Below, piece after piece: positions 34,533-42,761 of a stretch of 64,000 nt of DNA. A program made the position numbers and the translations under genes. This DNA comes from Acidimicrobiia bacterium (GTDB lineage: Bacteria > Actinomycetota > Acidimicrobiia > Acidimicrobiales > SKKL01). The notes beneath the pieces are model-generated. The model did not search any database, was not told where the DNA came from, and saw only the letters and a list, made by a program, of their open reading frames with translations. How positions within the stretch are numbered: position 1 is the stretch's first letter; each line of letters starts with the position of its first letter. The stretch lies in assembly GCA_041676705.1 (NCBI GenBank), contig JBAYRL010000001.1:1-64000 (forward strand). The letters run 5' to 3'.

Positions 34533-35798
34533 GTGGATTTCAAAGGTTGGATTGTGTCGCTAGACGCTCGTGGAACTGACAACAAAAATGGTGCTCCCTC
34601 GGGCCTGTCGCGAGCTAACCGACCAGAGTCGCATCCCAGTCGATTGCCCGTAAGTGGGGCATGGCGGCTTGGCGATCCGCCTGGTAATCGTAAGTTCCAT
34701 CATCAAAACGCGGCGCGCCCGTTCGTCACAGAAAGCGGCGGCGTGTTCCACGGGGTCGATTTGGCTTATGAAACCTGGGGAACTTTAAACGGTGACTCAT
34801 CGAACGCAGTACTAATCTGTCATGCCTTAACCGGAGATTCACACGTGGCCGGGCCTAGTGGACGTGGTCATGCCGTCGCAGGATGGTGGGACGACTTAGT
34901 TGGCCCGGACAAGTCCATAGACACTAACGAGTGGTTTGTCGTTTGTGTGAATGTGCTGGGTGGCTGCCAGGGCTCGACCGGCCCGTCTTCGCTAAACCCG
35001 GCGACTAATACGCCCTATGGTTCAGAATTTCCGGTGGTCACTATACGAGACATGGTTCGCAGCCAGGCGCTAGTGGCCGATGCACTTGGAATTGAAGTTT
35101 GGGCAGCGGTTGTTGGTGGGTCGATGGGAGGAATGCAGGCGCTCGAATGGGCCATTATGTTCCCCGACCGTTTGCGTGCCATGGCCACTCTGGCGAGCAC
35201 CGCGCATGCCAGTGCCCAGCAGATAGCGTGGAGCCACGTGGGGCGTCTGGCCATTGGGAACGATCCTAAGTGGCGCAACGGCGATTACTATGAAGCGGCC
35301 GAAGGTGACGGTCCACATAAGGGTCTGGCGCTGGCGCGAGCCATTGCTCAGATCCATTATCGAACAGAAGTGGTTTATGCGCAGCGCTTTGGTCGTCGCA
35401 GTATTGAATCGCTTGACAATTTTGGGCTTTGGAACCGTTTCGAGGTGGAGGGCTACCTCGACTATCACGGTGAAAAACTGGTGCGCCGATTCGACGCCAA
35501 CAGCTATCTGGTGCTGAACAAAGCTATGGACCTGCACGATGTCGGGCGGGGTCGAATAAACAGTGACCGAGCCTTAGAGCGAATTAGGGTGCCAGTTCTG
35601 ACCATGAGCATCGATTCTGATGGCTTATACCCGCCCTACCAGCAAGAACACCTTGCGGAAGTGCTGAATCGCCACGGTCACCTGTTTGAACACGTCAACA
35701 TTCGAAGCGATCACGGACATGACGGTTTTTTGGTGGAACCAGCGCAAGTTGGGCCGCCTCTGACACGATTGTTAAATAAGGTTTGTGGAAATGAATGA
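34533..35798 (+). CDS. metX: Homoserine O-acetyltransferase
   Basis: A 421-residue alpha/beta-hydrolase-fold acyltransferase that makes O-acetyl- or O-succinylhomoserine for methionine synthesis. The nucleophile Ser197 sits in Gly-Gly-Ser-Met-Gly-Gly-Met-Gln. The Asp is in Ser-Ile-Asp-Ser-Asp and the His in Ser-Asp-His-Gly-His-Asp-Gly-Phe near the C-terminus. The N-terminal about 50 residues are family-atypical, so a downstream GTG (34554) may be the true start. The gene overlaps the sulfhydrylase gene at its 3' end, and together they make homocysteine from homoserine. Confidence 0.92.
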   Translation: MDFKGWIVSLDARGTDNKNGAPSGLSRANRPESHPSRLPVSGAWRLGDPPGNRKFHHQNAARPFVTESGGVFHGVDLAYETWGTLNGDSSNAVLICHALTGDSHVAGPSGRGHAVAGWWDDLVGPDKSIDTNEWFVVCVNVLGGCQGSTGPSSLNPATNTPYGSEFPVVTIRDMVRSQALVADALGIEVWAAVVGGSMGGMQALEWAIMFPDRLRAMATLASTAHASAQQIAWSHVGRLAIGNDPKWRNGDYYEAAEGDGPHKGLALARAIAQIHYRTEVVYAQRFGRRSIESLDNFGLWNRFEVEGYLDYHGEKLVRRFDANSYLVLNKAMDLHDVGRGRINSDRALERIRVPVLTMSIDSDGLYPPYQQEHLAEVLNRHGHLFEHVNIRSDHGHDGFLVEPAQVGPPLTRLLNKVCGNE

Positions 35799-36993
35799 TT
35801 CGTCGCCGCATTGGCACCCCGACACGAAATTGATCCGCAGCGGACGTGGCGACAACGACACCGCATTAGCCCCGGTGCTATGGAACACCACCACTTTCGT
35901 TTCCCCGTCGGTGGAGGAAGGTCGGCGCTTGGCGACCACTCCCGGTCAAACCAGGTTTTATAGCCGCTACGGCAACCCCACCGTGCAGGCTTTTGAGCAG
36001 GCCATTGCCGATCTTGAAGGAGCCGAGCAGGCCCGTGCTTTTGCTTCAGGGATGGGTGCGATAAACGCTGTGATTTTGGGTTTGTGCTCCACTGGAGATC
36101 ACATTGTGACCCAGCAACAGCTTTACGCTGGTACGCAGATGCTTTTTCAGGCGGTTTGCCCCCGTTTTGGGATTGACGTGACCTTTGTCGATGCCACCAA
36201 ACCGGGCGCTTTCGCTGAGGCTATTCGCCCCGGTAAAACCATGATGGTGTTTGCTGAAACCCCTGCTAACCCGAGGCTCGATCTGGTCAATTTGGCCGAG
36301 CTTGGCGAAATTGCTGGGCCGCTGACGGTGGTTGATTCCACCTTCGCCACACCCCTTGGTCAGCGACCTTTAGAATATGGGGTTGATTTGGTGCTGCATT
36401 CGGCCACCAAAGCTATTGGTGGGCACAACGATGCCACCCTAGGTGTGGTGGCCGGTTCCGCTGAGCTGATTGCTTGGCTATGGGGTTACGCGGTCCTTCA
36501 GGGCGCTAATGCTTCTCCGACCGAAGCCATGAATGGGCTGCGAGGTTTGCGGACGTTGGGGGTGCGCCTAGAACGACAATCGGCCACGGCGCTGGCCTTA
36601 GCAACAGCCTTGGAAGGCCACCCTGGCGTGACCGATGTGCGCTATCCGGGTCTCCCATCGCATCCACAGCACAAACTGGCTTGTGAGCAGCTTGACTATT
36701 TCGGTGGACTGGTGGCTTTCGAACTGGCCGGTGGTTACGACGCTGGTGTGAGGTTGGTAGAGGCCACCAATATTGCCCAACTGGCAACGTCGCTCGGTGG
36801 ACCCGAGACTCTGATTACTCATCCGGCATCAACAAGCCACGTAAGTCTGTCACCTAAAGAGCTAGAACTGGCTGGCATTACTCCGGGCACCATTCGAGTA
36901 TCGGTAGGCCTTGAGCATGCCGATGACGTAGTGGCCGATTTAGTCGGCGCTTTAGATTCTGATGCTTCCTCAAGTGCTGTTTCGGAAGCATAA
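35791..36993 (+). CDS. PLP-dependent O-acylhomoserine sulfhydrylase / cystathionine synthase family
   Basis: A 400-residue trans-sulfuration enzyme of the Cys/Met-metabolism PLP family. The PLP lysine is Lys207 in His-Ser-Ala-Thr-Lys-Ala-Ile-Gly-Gly-His. The N-terminal Tyr-Ser-Arg-Tyr-Gly-Asn-Pro-Thr motif and Ser-Gly-Met-Gly-Ala provide the phosphate and aromatic-stacking residues. Next to metX it most likely uses O-acetylhomoserine with sulfide (MetZ/MetY-like) or cysteine (MetB-like), which the sequence alone cannot decide. The start ATG 35791 overlaps the metX end by 8 bases; GTG 35785 is also in frame. Confidence 0.9.
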   Translation: MNDSSPHWHPDTKLIRSGRGDNDTALAPVLWNTTTFVSPSVEEGRRLATTPGQTRFYSRYGNPTVQAFEQAIADLEGAEQARAFASGMGAINAVILGLCSTGDHIVTQQQLYAGTQMLFQAVCPRFGIDVTFVDATKPGAFAEAIRPGKTMMVFAETPANPRLDLVNLAELGEIAGPLTVVDSTFATPLGQRPLEYGVDLVLHSATKAIGGHNDATLGVVAGSAELIAWLWGYAVLQGANASPTEAMNGLRGLRTLGVRLERQSATALALATALEGHPGVTDVRYPGLPSHPQHKLACEQLDYFGGLVAFELAGGYDAGVRLVEATNIAQLATSLGGPETLITHPASTSHVSLSPKELELAGITPGTIRVSVGLEHADDVVADLVGALDSDASSSAVSEA

Positions 36994-36999
36994 AGACCA

Positions 37000-37275
37000 G
37001 TGATCAAACCAAAGCTTGCCATCGGACTGTTCTGTTTTGTGCTGACGGGCCTTGTGGCACCTGGTGTCAGTGCTCAGGTCGATGATGGTAATACCACTAG
37101 CACGACTGTCGCCGAGGCACCCGAAGTGGTCGACAATGCTCAAGCGACCATCCAAAAAGTTATGTATGGCCTGATTGTGGTTGGGGTGCTTCTCTTGGCC
37201 TTGGCCGTGTTCTATTGGTGGAAAACGCGTCCGCAACCACCGCGTTCAGAGAATGTATATCGGCGTGATGACTAG
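37000..37275 (+). CDS. Small exported membrane protein
   Basis: A 91-residue protein with a signal-peptide-like helix (1-25, ending Val-Ser-Ala-Gln), a Thr/Ser-rich extracytoplasmic segment (26-50), one membrane helix (about 53-74) and a short basic cytoplasmic tail with Pro-Gln-Pro-Pro. It starts at GTG 37000, just 6 bp after the sulfhydrylase stop, so it may be cotranscribed with the methionine genes. No known family is recognised. Confidence 0.65.
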   Translation: MIKPKLAIGLFCFVLTGLVAPGVSAQVDDGNTTSTTVAEAPEVVDNAQATIQKVMYGLIVVGVLLLALAVFYWWKTRPQPPRSENVYRRDD

Positions 37276-37378
37276 CGACCGTACTTCTGAGACGCTGGTC
37301 ACCTAGTATTTAGCGCAGGCTAGAGATTTTATTTCGGGAAGTGTTCCATAAATCGCAAGTAGAAATGAGGACAGTGTT

Positions 37379-38635
37379 ATGTCTGACCTGCCTACGGACC
37401 CACATGACTCGCCAGTTTCACCTGAAGTCGGGGCCGATGCGCCACTAGACGATGCCTCGGGCGTGCCTGCCGCAACGGAATCAAACTTAGAGTCGCCAAC
37501 GCCGACTCCGCCCCCTCCACCACCAGAACCCACACCGCCACTTCCAGAACCTCCAGGGCCAACGCCACCCGAGCCGAGCCCTCCATTGCCTGATCCACCA
37601 GAACCAGCACCACCACTGCCTGATCCGCCGATTCCTACACCGCCCCCACCAGGGCCAACCCCACCCACCCCGCCAGTTCCCACGCCTCCTGGTCCGACTC
37701 CGCCGACGCCCGTTCCGCCCAGACCGGTACCGCCAGCTCCTCCCAGTGCTGTAGCTCCGCCGCCCCCGCCGTCTGGGGCCGTTGGCTCTGATACGCCGCC
37801 GCCCCCGCCTGGAGCTACCGGGTCGTCTGCACCGCCGCCGCCACCACCCCCGGTTCCTAACGACTCGGGTAGTGACGTGCCTTCGCAACCGACGCCGCCA
37901 CCTCCGCCCCCTGCTCCAGCACCACCGGAACCGCCAACGCCACCGGCACCTCCTGCCGAACCGTCCACACCGCCTCCACCACCCGCGGCAGATTCGTCAT
38001 CATCGGCACCGGTGCCTCCACCGCCTGGAGCTACCGGGTCGTCGGCACCGCCGCCACCGTCACCAGGTCCATCGGCCGTGCCACCTCCTCCGGCCCCACC
38101 GATTCCACCGGTGCCGCCAGCTCCACCAGGTGCGCCTGCCGCCCCAAATGTTCCGCCCCTGCCGGCCGCGCCAATGCCACCCGCGGCTTCGTCTGTACCA
38201 GCTCCGCCTCAGGCCGCTCCATTGAGCCCACCGCTGGTAGCAACCACCGAAGACCCTCATGCCGTGGGTGCTGCTTTAGGGCGCTTGGGCATGTTGTCGC
38301 GTCGTTCAGCTAAGACCGCCGCTGCTGTTATCTCGGCATTGCTTCATGATGGCGAGATGGTCGAGTTTGGTGTCGGTGGAAACTTCCTCGGAAAATCGGC
38401 CTTCGCAGTCTTGACCGATCAACGTTTGTTGCTGGTGAACGACCGGGAATGGAAGCCCGATGTTGTGAACCTTGATGTGGATAGTTCTCTTGAAGTGCAG
38501 GGTATGGGCGATGACCGTTCGGCTTCGCTTACCTTTACCTCGGGTGCCACTACGGTCATGGTCGAAAGCATTAGCGATACTGCTTTGGCTCGCGAGATGG
38601 CGCAGCGAGTTCGAGCTAGAACAGGCCAGGCGTAA
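37379..38635 (+). CDS. Proline-rich protein with C-terminal PH-like domain
   Basis: A 418-residue protein. A short acidic head (1-38) is followed by about 245 residues of Pro-rich repeats made of Pro-x-Pro-Pro and Pro-Pro-Pro-Pro blocks with Ala, Thr, Glu and Ser, likely extended and flexible. The last about 130 residues form a compact domain with Leu-Leu-His-Asp-Gly-Glu-Met-Val and Phe-Ala-Val-Leu-Thr-Asp-Gln-Arg-Leu-Leu-Leu-Val-Asn, the pattern of bacterial PH-like (YokE/bPH) domains. No signal peptide or membrane helix is seen. The Pro tract may act as an interaction scaffold. ATG 37379 has only a weak upstream SD. Confidence 0.75.
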   Translation: MSDLPTDPHDSPVSPEVGADAPLDDASGVPAATESNLESPTPTPPPPPPEPTPPLPEPPGPTPPEPSPPLPDPPEPAPPLPDPPIPTPPPPGPTPPTPPVPTPPGPTPPTPVPPRPVPPAPPSAVAPPPPPSGAVGSDTPPPPPGATGSSAPPPPPPPVPNDSGSDVPSQPTPPPPPPAPAPPEPPTPPAPPAEPSTPPPPPAADSSSSAPVPPPPGATGSSAPPPPSPGPSAVPPPPAPPIPPVPPAPPGAPAAPNVPPLPAAPMPPAASSVPAPPQAAPLSPPLVATTEDPHAVGAALGRLGMLSRRSAKTAAAVISALLHDGEMVEFGVGGNFLGKSAFAVLTDQRLLLVNDREWKPDVVNLDVDSSLEVQGMGDDRSASLTFTSGATTVMVESISDTALAREMAQRVRARTGQA

Positions 38636-38702
38636 ACCAGGTCACGGAGCTTTTTCTCTCAATTCGCACTTTGGTGCGAAAGTGCTAAAGTAAAAGCTTC
38701 GT

Positions 38703-38778
38703 GCGGACGTAGCTCAGCTGGTAGAGCATCACCTTGCCAAGGTGAGGGTCGCCGGTTCGAATCCGGTCGTCCGCTCCA
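38703..38778 (+). tRNA. tRNA-Gly(GCC)
   Basis: A 76-nt cloverleaf. The acceptor GCGGACG pairs with CGTCCGC, the anticodon loop TTGCCAA gives GCC, the T-loop is TTCGAAT, and the 3' CCA is encoded (38776-38778). A strong terminator follows within 5 bases. The downstream 2.7 kb looks like an accessory patch, consistent with tRNA genes acting as integration sites. Confidence 0.97.
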
Positions 38779-38781
38779 ACT

Positions 38782-38817
38782 AGAAGCCCCAGCCTCGGCT
38801 GGGGCTTCTTGCGTTTT
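38782..38817 (+). terminator. Strong Rho-independent terminator after tRNA-Gly
   Basis: A GC-rich stem of at least 11 bp (38783-38794 with 38797-38808) with a tiny CTCG-type loop precedes TTGCGTTTT. It starts five bases after the tRNA end. Confidence 0.9.
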
Positions 38818-39069
38818 AACCTGCGGTTTTCGCTTGTTTTTCCGATTAGAAATTGTGCCCACTTGCTTGCCGGGTTGCATTGTTCGGTTGGTGCGCCATT
38901 TGCGGGCAGCTGCGTAGGCGGAGTTGCAGCTTATTCGTAGGAGTGTTCCTGCTTCTTCGATGGTGAGGACTGCTGGTTCGGCGGTTTTGGTTGAGGCATG
39001 ATGATCTCCTGATCGAAGTGGTTTCGCGCAGTGCCACTCGGCCGTAACACCGCTCCGATCTCCTGCCAT

Positions 39070-39621
39070 CTGGATCCCCCTCCTGCTAGGTGAGATGGGT
39101 CTGTTTCATTAACGCTGTTTGTGGCGGTTTCATTTAGTAGATTTCTGGGGCTGGCCAGCGGTTAGCTCCTCGTCCAATGCCGTCTCCAACATCCTTTTGG
39201 TGGACGGTCTTAACAAACCGTCGGTGCCAGTCAACTGTAGACCTGTTCCTGGGCCGGCCTCGCCAACTCAACCGCAGCGGCATTCTCAGCCGACGGTTCG
39301 GCCTTCTTTTCGGTGTATGCACATTATTAAGTGTCGCAGTCAATACAGCACCCATCCCACCAAGCCCACAGCGTAAACGTGTCAGGCCAAAGACACCGTT
39401 AAACCACGGTCCCGGTGAAACCAACTGGTTGTCAGTTGGCTCTAGCGATGGCGGAGTTTGTGCTACTGAGTCGTCAGCGCTTGAGCCGCCTTCCGCTGTC
39501 GGCCTTTGGCCAGAGGCCGTCCGGGTTCAAGCCCTAAGCGCCGGAGTCTTATCAGACCCTCTAGGGTCTGGGGGCGATCTGGATTCAGTATGGTCGTGTA
39601 GAGAGGAAGTAGGTTAGCGAT
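39070..39621. other. Non-coding or uncertain stretch
   Basis: No convincing gene is seen. A plus-strand frame at 39177-39617 includes a hydrophobic helix around residues 40-57 and stops 4 bp before the next ATG, but its composition is irregular and no start has an SD. It may be decayed coding DNA of the tRNA-linked patch. Confidence 0.3.
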
Positions 39622-40041
39622 ATGTCAAGGGCTTCACAGAGCGTTACTGTCATTGTGCTGATGGCGATATCTGCACCTATTTTTGCTCTCGTCCTACATA
39701 CGGTGGCGTTAGGTTGGGGCTTTAGGCCAGATGTCGATCCAGCGGGCCATTTCCCGATCGTGTTTCTAGTTGGCATGGTCGGAGCGCTTATTGTCGCTGC
39801 GTGTACTACTTGCGGTTGGGGAATTGCATGGGCCGTTGTAGTGGGTGCGGCGTGTGCGGCGATTCTTCCTGTGCAGTACTTGGCCGGTAGCGAGCTAGAG
39901 CCGGACCAGCGTGTGTCGCTTTTCTTTGGCCCACCGGTGATATTTTTCGCTGCACTCTTAGGTGGCTGTATCGGTGCTTGGCTGGGTGCGCGTTTGGCAG
40001 GGCAGAGAGAGACTAGCCGACGGGTCTTTCCCAATCCCTAG
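39622..40041 (+). CDS. Small four-helix membrane protein
   Basis: A 139-residue protein with hydrophobic helices near 7-30, 44-63, 66-86 and 100-124, and a basic tail. Cysteines cluster in Ala-Cys-Thr-Thr-Cys-Gly-Trp and Ala-Ala-Cys-Ala-Ala. ATG 39622 has AGAGGAAGTAGG upstream. No family is recognised; it resembles accessory integral membrane proteins of unknown function. Confidence 0.6.
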   Translation: MSRASQSVTVIVLMAISAPIFALVLHTVALGWGFRPDVDPAGHFPIVFLVGMVGALIVAACTTCGWGIAWAVVVGAACAAILPVQYLAGSELEPDQRVSLFFGPPVIFFAALLGGCIGAWLGARLAGQRETSRRVFPNP

Positions 40042-40160
40042 GACGAGAATCACAACCATCACAAATGGATGATTCAACAACCTGTCTAGGGACCCGCCCC
40101 ACGAAACGATTCCGCACCGACCCGTCTAACAGGTAACACCACCACTGCTGGACCTTAAAA

Positions 40161-40266
40161 TCACTGCTCCCACAAATACCCTGCCCGCACCCGCCGCGAC
40201 CCAGAGCACTTCAGTGTTACCTGTGTGTGGATGAGGTCATGAACCGGTTTGGAGGCGACTACCTTG
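40161..40266 (-). pseudogene. Possible RelE/ParE toxin C-terminal remnant
   Basis: A short minus-strand frame ends in Ser-Gly-Ser-Arg-Arg-Val-Arg-Ala-Gly-Tyr-Leu, which resembles the conserved Arg-x-Arg-x-Gly-x-Tyr-Arg region near the end of RelE/ParE toxins. It lies just where a toxin would follow the antitoxin gene, but in a different frame and without the N-terminal half. The match is weak. Confidence 0.25.
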
Positions 40267-40575
40267 GTGAGTACGTGGCATTGCTCGATCGTGTGGCTGT
40301 AGTGATGCGGATTCCTTCCCAAAATCGGCTGCGACCTCGGCCAAGGACGAACGGGCACCGGTGTCCGCTGAGGCTCGCTCTCGAATTCTCTCGGCTATAG
40401 CAATGTCTTCGGCGATATCGAGCAGTAGCTGGAACATCTCGAGCGGAACGACAACCGCTTCAGCGTTGCGGTGCTCGCCAAATACGATCGGTTCGGAGTT
40501 GAGACCTTCTATTCGAAATCTAGCGACGTACTTTAATAGATCTCGACGAACGTTGCTGATTGTCTCTACCTTCAC
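40237..40575 (-). CDS. Phd/YefM-type antitoxin
   Basis: A 112-residue protein from GTG 40575, which follows GGAGG by 4 bases. The N-terminal half fits the Phd/YefM fold: Ile-Ser-Asn-Val-Arg-Arg-Asp-Leu, a beta-strand Glu-Pro-Ile-Val-Phe-Gly-Glu-His, then Ala-Val-Val-Val-Pro-Leu-Glu-Met-Phe-Gln-Leu-Leu-Leu. A toxin-neutralising helix follows. Such proteins bind their own operator and a RelE/ParE or Doc toxin. No complete toxin gene follows, and the last about 25 residues look unrelated, so the original C-terminus may have been replaced by read-through after decay. Confidence 0.65.
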   Translation of the reverse strand: MKVETISNVRRDLLKYVARFRIEGLNSEPIVFGEHRNAEAVVVPLEMFQLLLDIAEDIAIAERIRERASADTGARSSLAEVAADFGKESASLQPHDRAMPRTHQGSRLQTGS

Positions 40576-40777
40576 AAAGCCTCCAAATATTTTTAACAGG
40601 CGCATGTATAGGAATACGTACATATTAAGATGCAAAAATTGGGATGATGTGAGACCAGTTGTCGACCGGAACTGGTCGCGTCGCTGATGACGTCATCAGC
40701 ACTCAAATGGGAATGTGAACGTTGTGGAGAAAGTTCATGCTGCCGCTGCTACCCCATAAGTTTTCTTTTAAAAACCC

Positions 40778-40808
40778 TTGACAAACTCCTGAGGAGAACA
40801 GTTATTCT
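40778..40808 (+). promoter_or_regulatory. Sigma-70-type promoter with palindromic operator candidate
   Basis: A consensus -35 TTGACA at 40778-40783 is followed 18-19 bases later by TTATTC/TATTCT (40802-40808). Between them lies a perfect 5-1-5 palindrome CTCCT-G-AGGAG at 40786-40796, placed where a bound repressor would block polymerase. The target is the lipoprotein frame starting at 40882, and a GGGGG-containing SD lies at 40872-40877. The remainder of the 306-bp gap 40576-40881 shows no gene. Confidence 0.6.
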
Positions 40809-40881
40809 TCAGTGTCTGCTGGTTAAATCATATTGGTGCAGTAGCTATAAGGGTTCATTAACATAAATTTAAGGGGGACCC

Positions 40882-41473
40882 ATGAAGAACACTCGTTCGC
40901 GATCATCCATGGTGGCGATAACTGTGGTGACCATTGTTGCCGCCATGGTTGGCAGTGCTTGTAGCGATGATTCGGAAAAGTCTTCGTCGAGCACCATAGA
41001 ACAAACCGACGACAAATCAGATGATGCTGCGGCAACAGAAATAAACGTTAAAGCACTCGACTATAAGTACGATGGTTTGCCAAGCGATGTTACAGCAGGT
41101 ACTAAGTTCACCTTGAGTAACGAAAGCGACTCGGAACTTCACGAAATGGTTGTCTTCCGGGTAAAGGATGGAGAAACACGGATCGGCTGACGAGATACTG
41201 AAGCTCCCCGAAGAGGAGAGCGAGGGAGTGTTTGAGGGTCCGCCAGCGGCTGTATTGCTAGCAATGCCAGATAGTGACGAGACCATTCCAGCGGTCGGCG
41301 ATGGCACTATCACAGAGCCCGGACGCTATATCGTGTTTTGCTCAATACCAACTGGTGCTGACCCAGCGGAGTATATGGCCGCAGCCGAGACCTCAGGAGG
41401 CGAAGCTCCGAAGGTAGATGGTGGACCTCCACATTTCGTGAATGGCATGTACGCCGAATTTAACGTTAAGTAA
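40882..41473 (+). pseudogene. Frameshifted cupredoxin-like lipoprotein
   Basis: Two overlapping frames (40882-41190 and 41168-41473) together form one coherent product. It has a signal peptide with lipobox Gly-Ser-Ala-Cys near 24-27, an acidic Ser-rich linker, then a cupredoxin-like domain with His in Glu-Leu-His-Glu-Met-Val-Val, Cys in Val-Phe-Cys-Ser-Ile-Pro-Thr-Gly, and His and Met in Pro-Pro-His-Phe-x-x-Gly-Met. These could be type I copper ligands. One extra base near 41182 shifts the frame and creates TGA at 41188-41190. This is either a real inactivating mutation or a sequencing error. Confidence 0.65.
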
Positions 41474-41786
41474 ACGCTTCGTCGTTTATCCGCCGAAGGA
41501 TCCTAAATTGGCAGAGACGAATAACTGCTTCGGTTTAGTCGCTCTATTTGGTTACTCTGTCAGAGCACAGTGGCTTCTTCGGCGGACTCTCAGCCGCTCG
41601 TACTGTTAAATTTCTATTTGCTTACAGCTCTTCGCTGCCAGCTATATGACTCGGCTGAGCCAGAACAGGTGGGTTCCCCGACGTGAGCAGAGTTATGGTG
41701 TTTCACCAGCTCGCGAACATAGCCACGGTAGGGTAATGGAATTGAGCGCCACAAACGATGTGGCGACTTGTGACCAGGGGAGTGCG
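41474..41786. other. Intergenic region with spaced inverted repeat
   Basis: No gene is seen before the chosen start of the DUF5996 gene. A 10-bp inverted repeat (41489-41498 with 41577-41586) is separated by 78 bases. Its role is unknown, and it could be a remnant boundary. Confidence 0.35.
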
Positions 41787-42707
41787 GTGTCCGAAAGTAG
41801 TACTAGTGACGTGTGGCCAGCTCTGCCATACGAAGAGTGGAAACCGACTAAAGAAACACTGCATCGGTATACCCAAATCGTAGGCAAGATTCGTATGGAA
41901 CTGGTGCCGTTTCGCAATCACTGGTGGCACGTCACCCTTTTGCCCACCGTGACTGGCCTTACCACAGGTCCGATGCCGGTTAGCTTTGGCGAGCTTGAGT
42001 TAGTGTTCGATTTTGTCAGACACGAACTTGTAGCCATCACCAGTGATGGCAGAATTGAACGCCTCTCACTTGGTGAAAGACCAGCTTGTGCCGACTTCTA
42101 TCAAGATTTGATGGATATCTTGGCCAAGCTAAAGGTGGAAGTAAGTATTCTGGCCAAACCCTATGATTTGGGTGATTCACCAGCATTTTACGATGACCGT
42201 GAAAACGACAGTTATGATGCCGATGCGGTCACTCGGTTCTGGCGTGTTCTCGTAGCTACCGACCGGGTTCTGGCCTCGTTCTCGTCAGAATTCAACGGTA
42301 AAGCCAGCCCAATCCAACTGTTCTGGCATAGTTTCGACCTGGCGCACGCCCGGTATTCAGGACGCCCTGCCCCGATTGCGCCCACGGCCGAACCGGTAAC
42401 CGCCGAGGCTTACTCGCACGAGGTAATTGCGTTTGGTTTCTGGCCAGGCGACGAACGCCGAACCCCGTACCCAGCGTTCTATTCGTACACCGCGCCGGAA
42501 CCAGAAGCATTGTCATCGCAACCTTTGCTTCCCCACGATGCTGAATGGCAAGACACTGGCAACGGTTCCTTAGCAGTTCTTGCGTACGACGCTGTTCGAA
42601 GTGCCGAAGACCCCCACCAAGCACTGCTTGATTTCTATCGGAGTGCCTATGACGCTGGTGCCAAACTGGCGGGTTGGGATCGGGAAGCCTTCGCCACGAA
42701 TCGTTAG
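41787..42707 (+). CDS. DUF5996 family protein
   Basis: A 306-residue protein of the DUF5996 family, recognised by Leu-Pro-x-x-Glu-Trp near its start, His-Arg-Tyr-Thr-Gln-Ile-Val-Gly-Lys-Ile-Arg, Asn-His-Trp-Trp-His-Val, a central Phe-Trp-His-Ser-Phe-Asp-Leu-Ala-His-x-Arg-Tyr-Ser-Gly-Arg and a closing Phe-Tyr-Arg-Ser-Ala-Tyr-Asp-Ala-Gly-Ala. The many conserved His/Trp residues suggest an enzyme, but the function is unknown. GTG 41787 is preferred because AGGGGAG lies 4-6 bases upstream and the family begins there; ATG 41646 and 41736 are in frame. Confidence 0.8.
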   Translation: MSESSTSDVWPALPYEEWKPTKETLHRYTQIVGKIRMELVPFRNHWWHVTLLPTVTGLTTGPMPVSFGELELVFDFVRHELVAITSDGRIERLSLGERPACADFYQDLMDILAKLKVEVSILAKPYDLGDSPAFYDDRENDSYDADAVTRFWRVLVATDRVLASFSSEFNGKASPIQLFWHSFDLAHARYSGRPAPIAPTAEPVTAEAYSHEVIAFGFWPGDERRTPYPAFYSYTAPEPEALSSQPLLPHDAEWQDTGNGSLAVLAYDAVRSAEDPHQALLDFYRSAYDAGAKLAGWDREAFATNR

Positions 42708-42761
42708 CCAGGCCGGAATTAACCCTGGTCAGCGACCTAGACGGGTTCTAATGTTCATGGG

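Larger units (their letters stand above)
38659..39069 (-). pseudogene. Degenerate excisionase-like HTH fragment
   Basis: The reading frame begins at ATG 39067-39069 after AGGAGG. Residues about 33-62 match the MerR-like HTH_17 fold of small excisionases: Val-Leu-Thr-Ile-Glu-Glu-Ala, Leu-Leu-Arg-Ile-Ser, then Ala-Tyr-Ala-Ala-Ala-Arg-Lys-Trp. The expected Gly-Arg-x-x-Arg-Val wing is missing, and the frame continues antisense through the terminator and the whole tRNA-Gly gene. The C-terminal third is therefore only the reverse of the tRNA. This is most likely a decayed excisionase or regulator from an element once integrated at tRNA-Gly. Confidence 0.5.

Noticed and set aside
37303..37968. Minus-strand Gly-rich frame of 221 codons
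   Set aside because: It is the complement of the Pro-rich tract of the plus-strand gene; Gly repeats arise from Pro codons.
37379..38260. Possible tandem repeat array or CRISPR
   Set aside because: The CCN-rich repeats encode a Pro-rich tract in one frame; there are no identical repeats with unique spacers.
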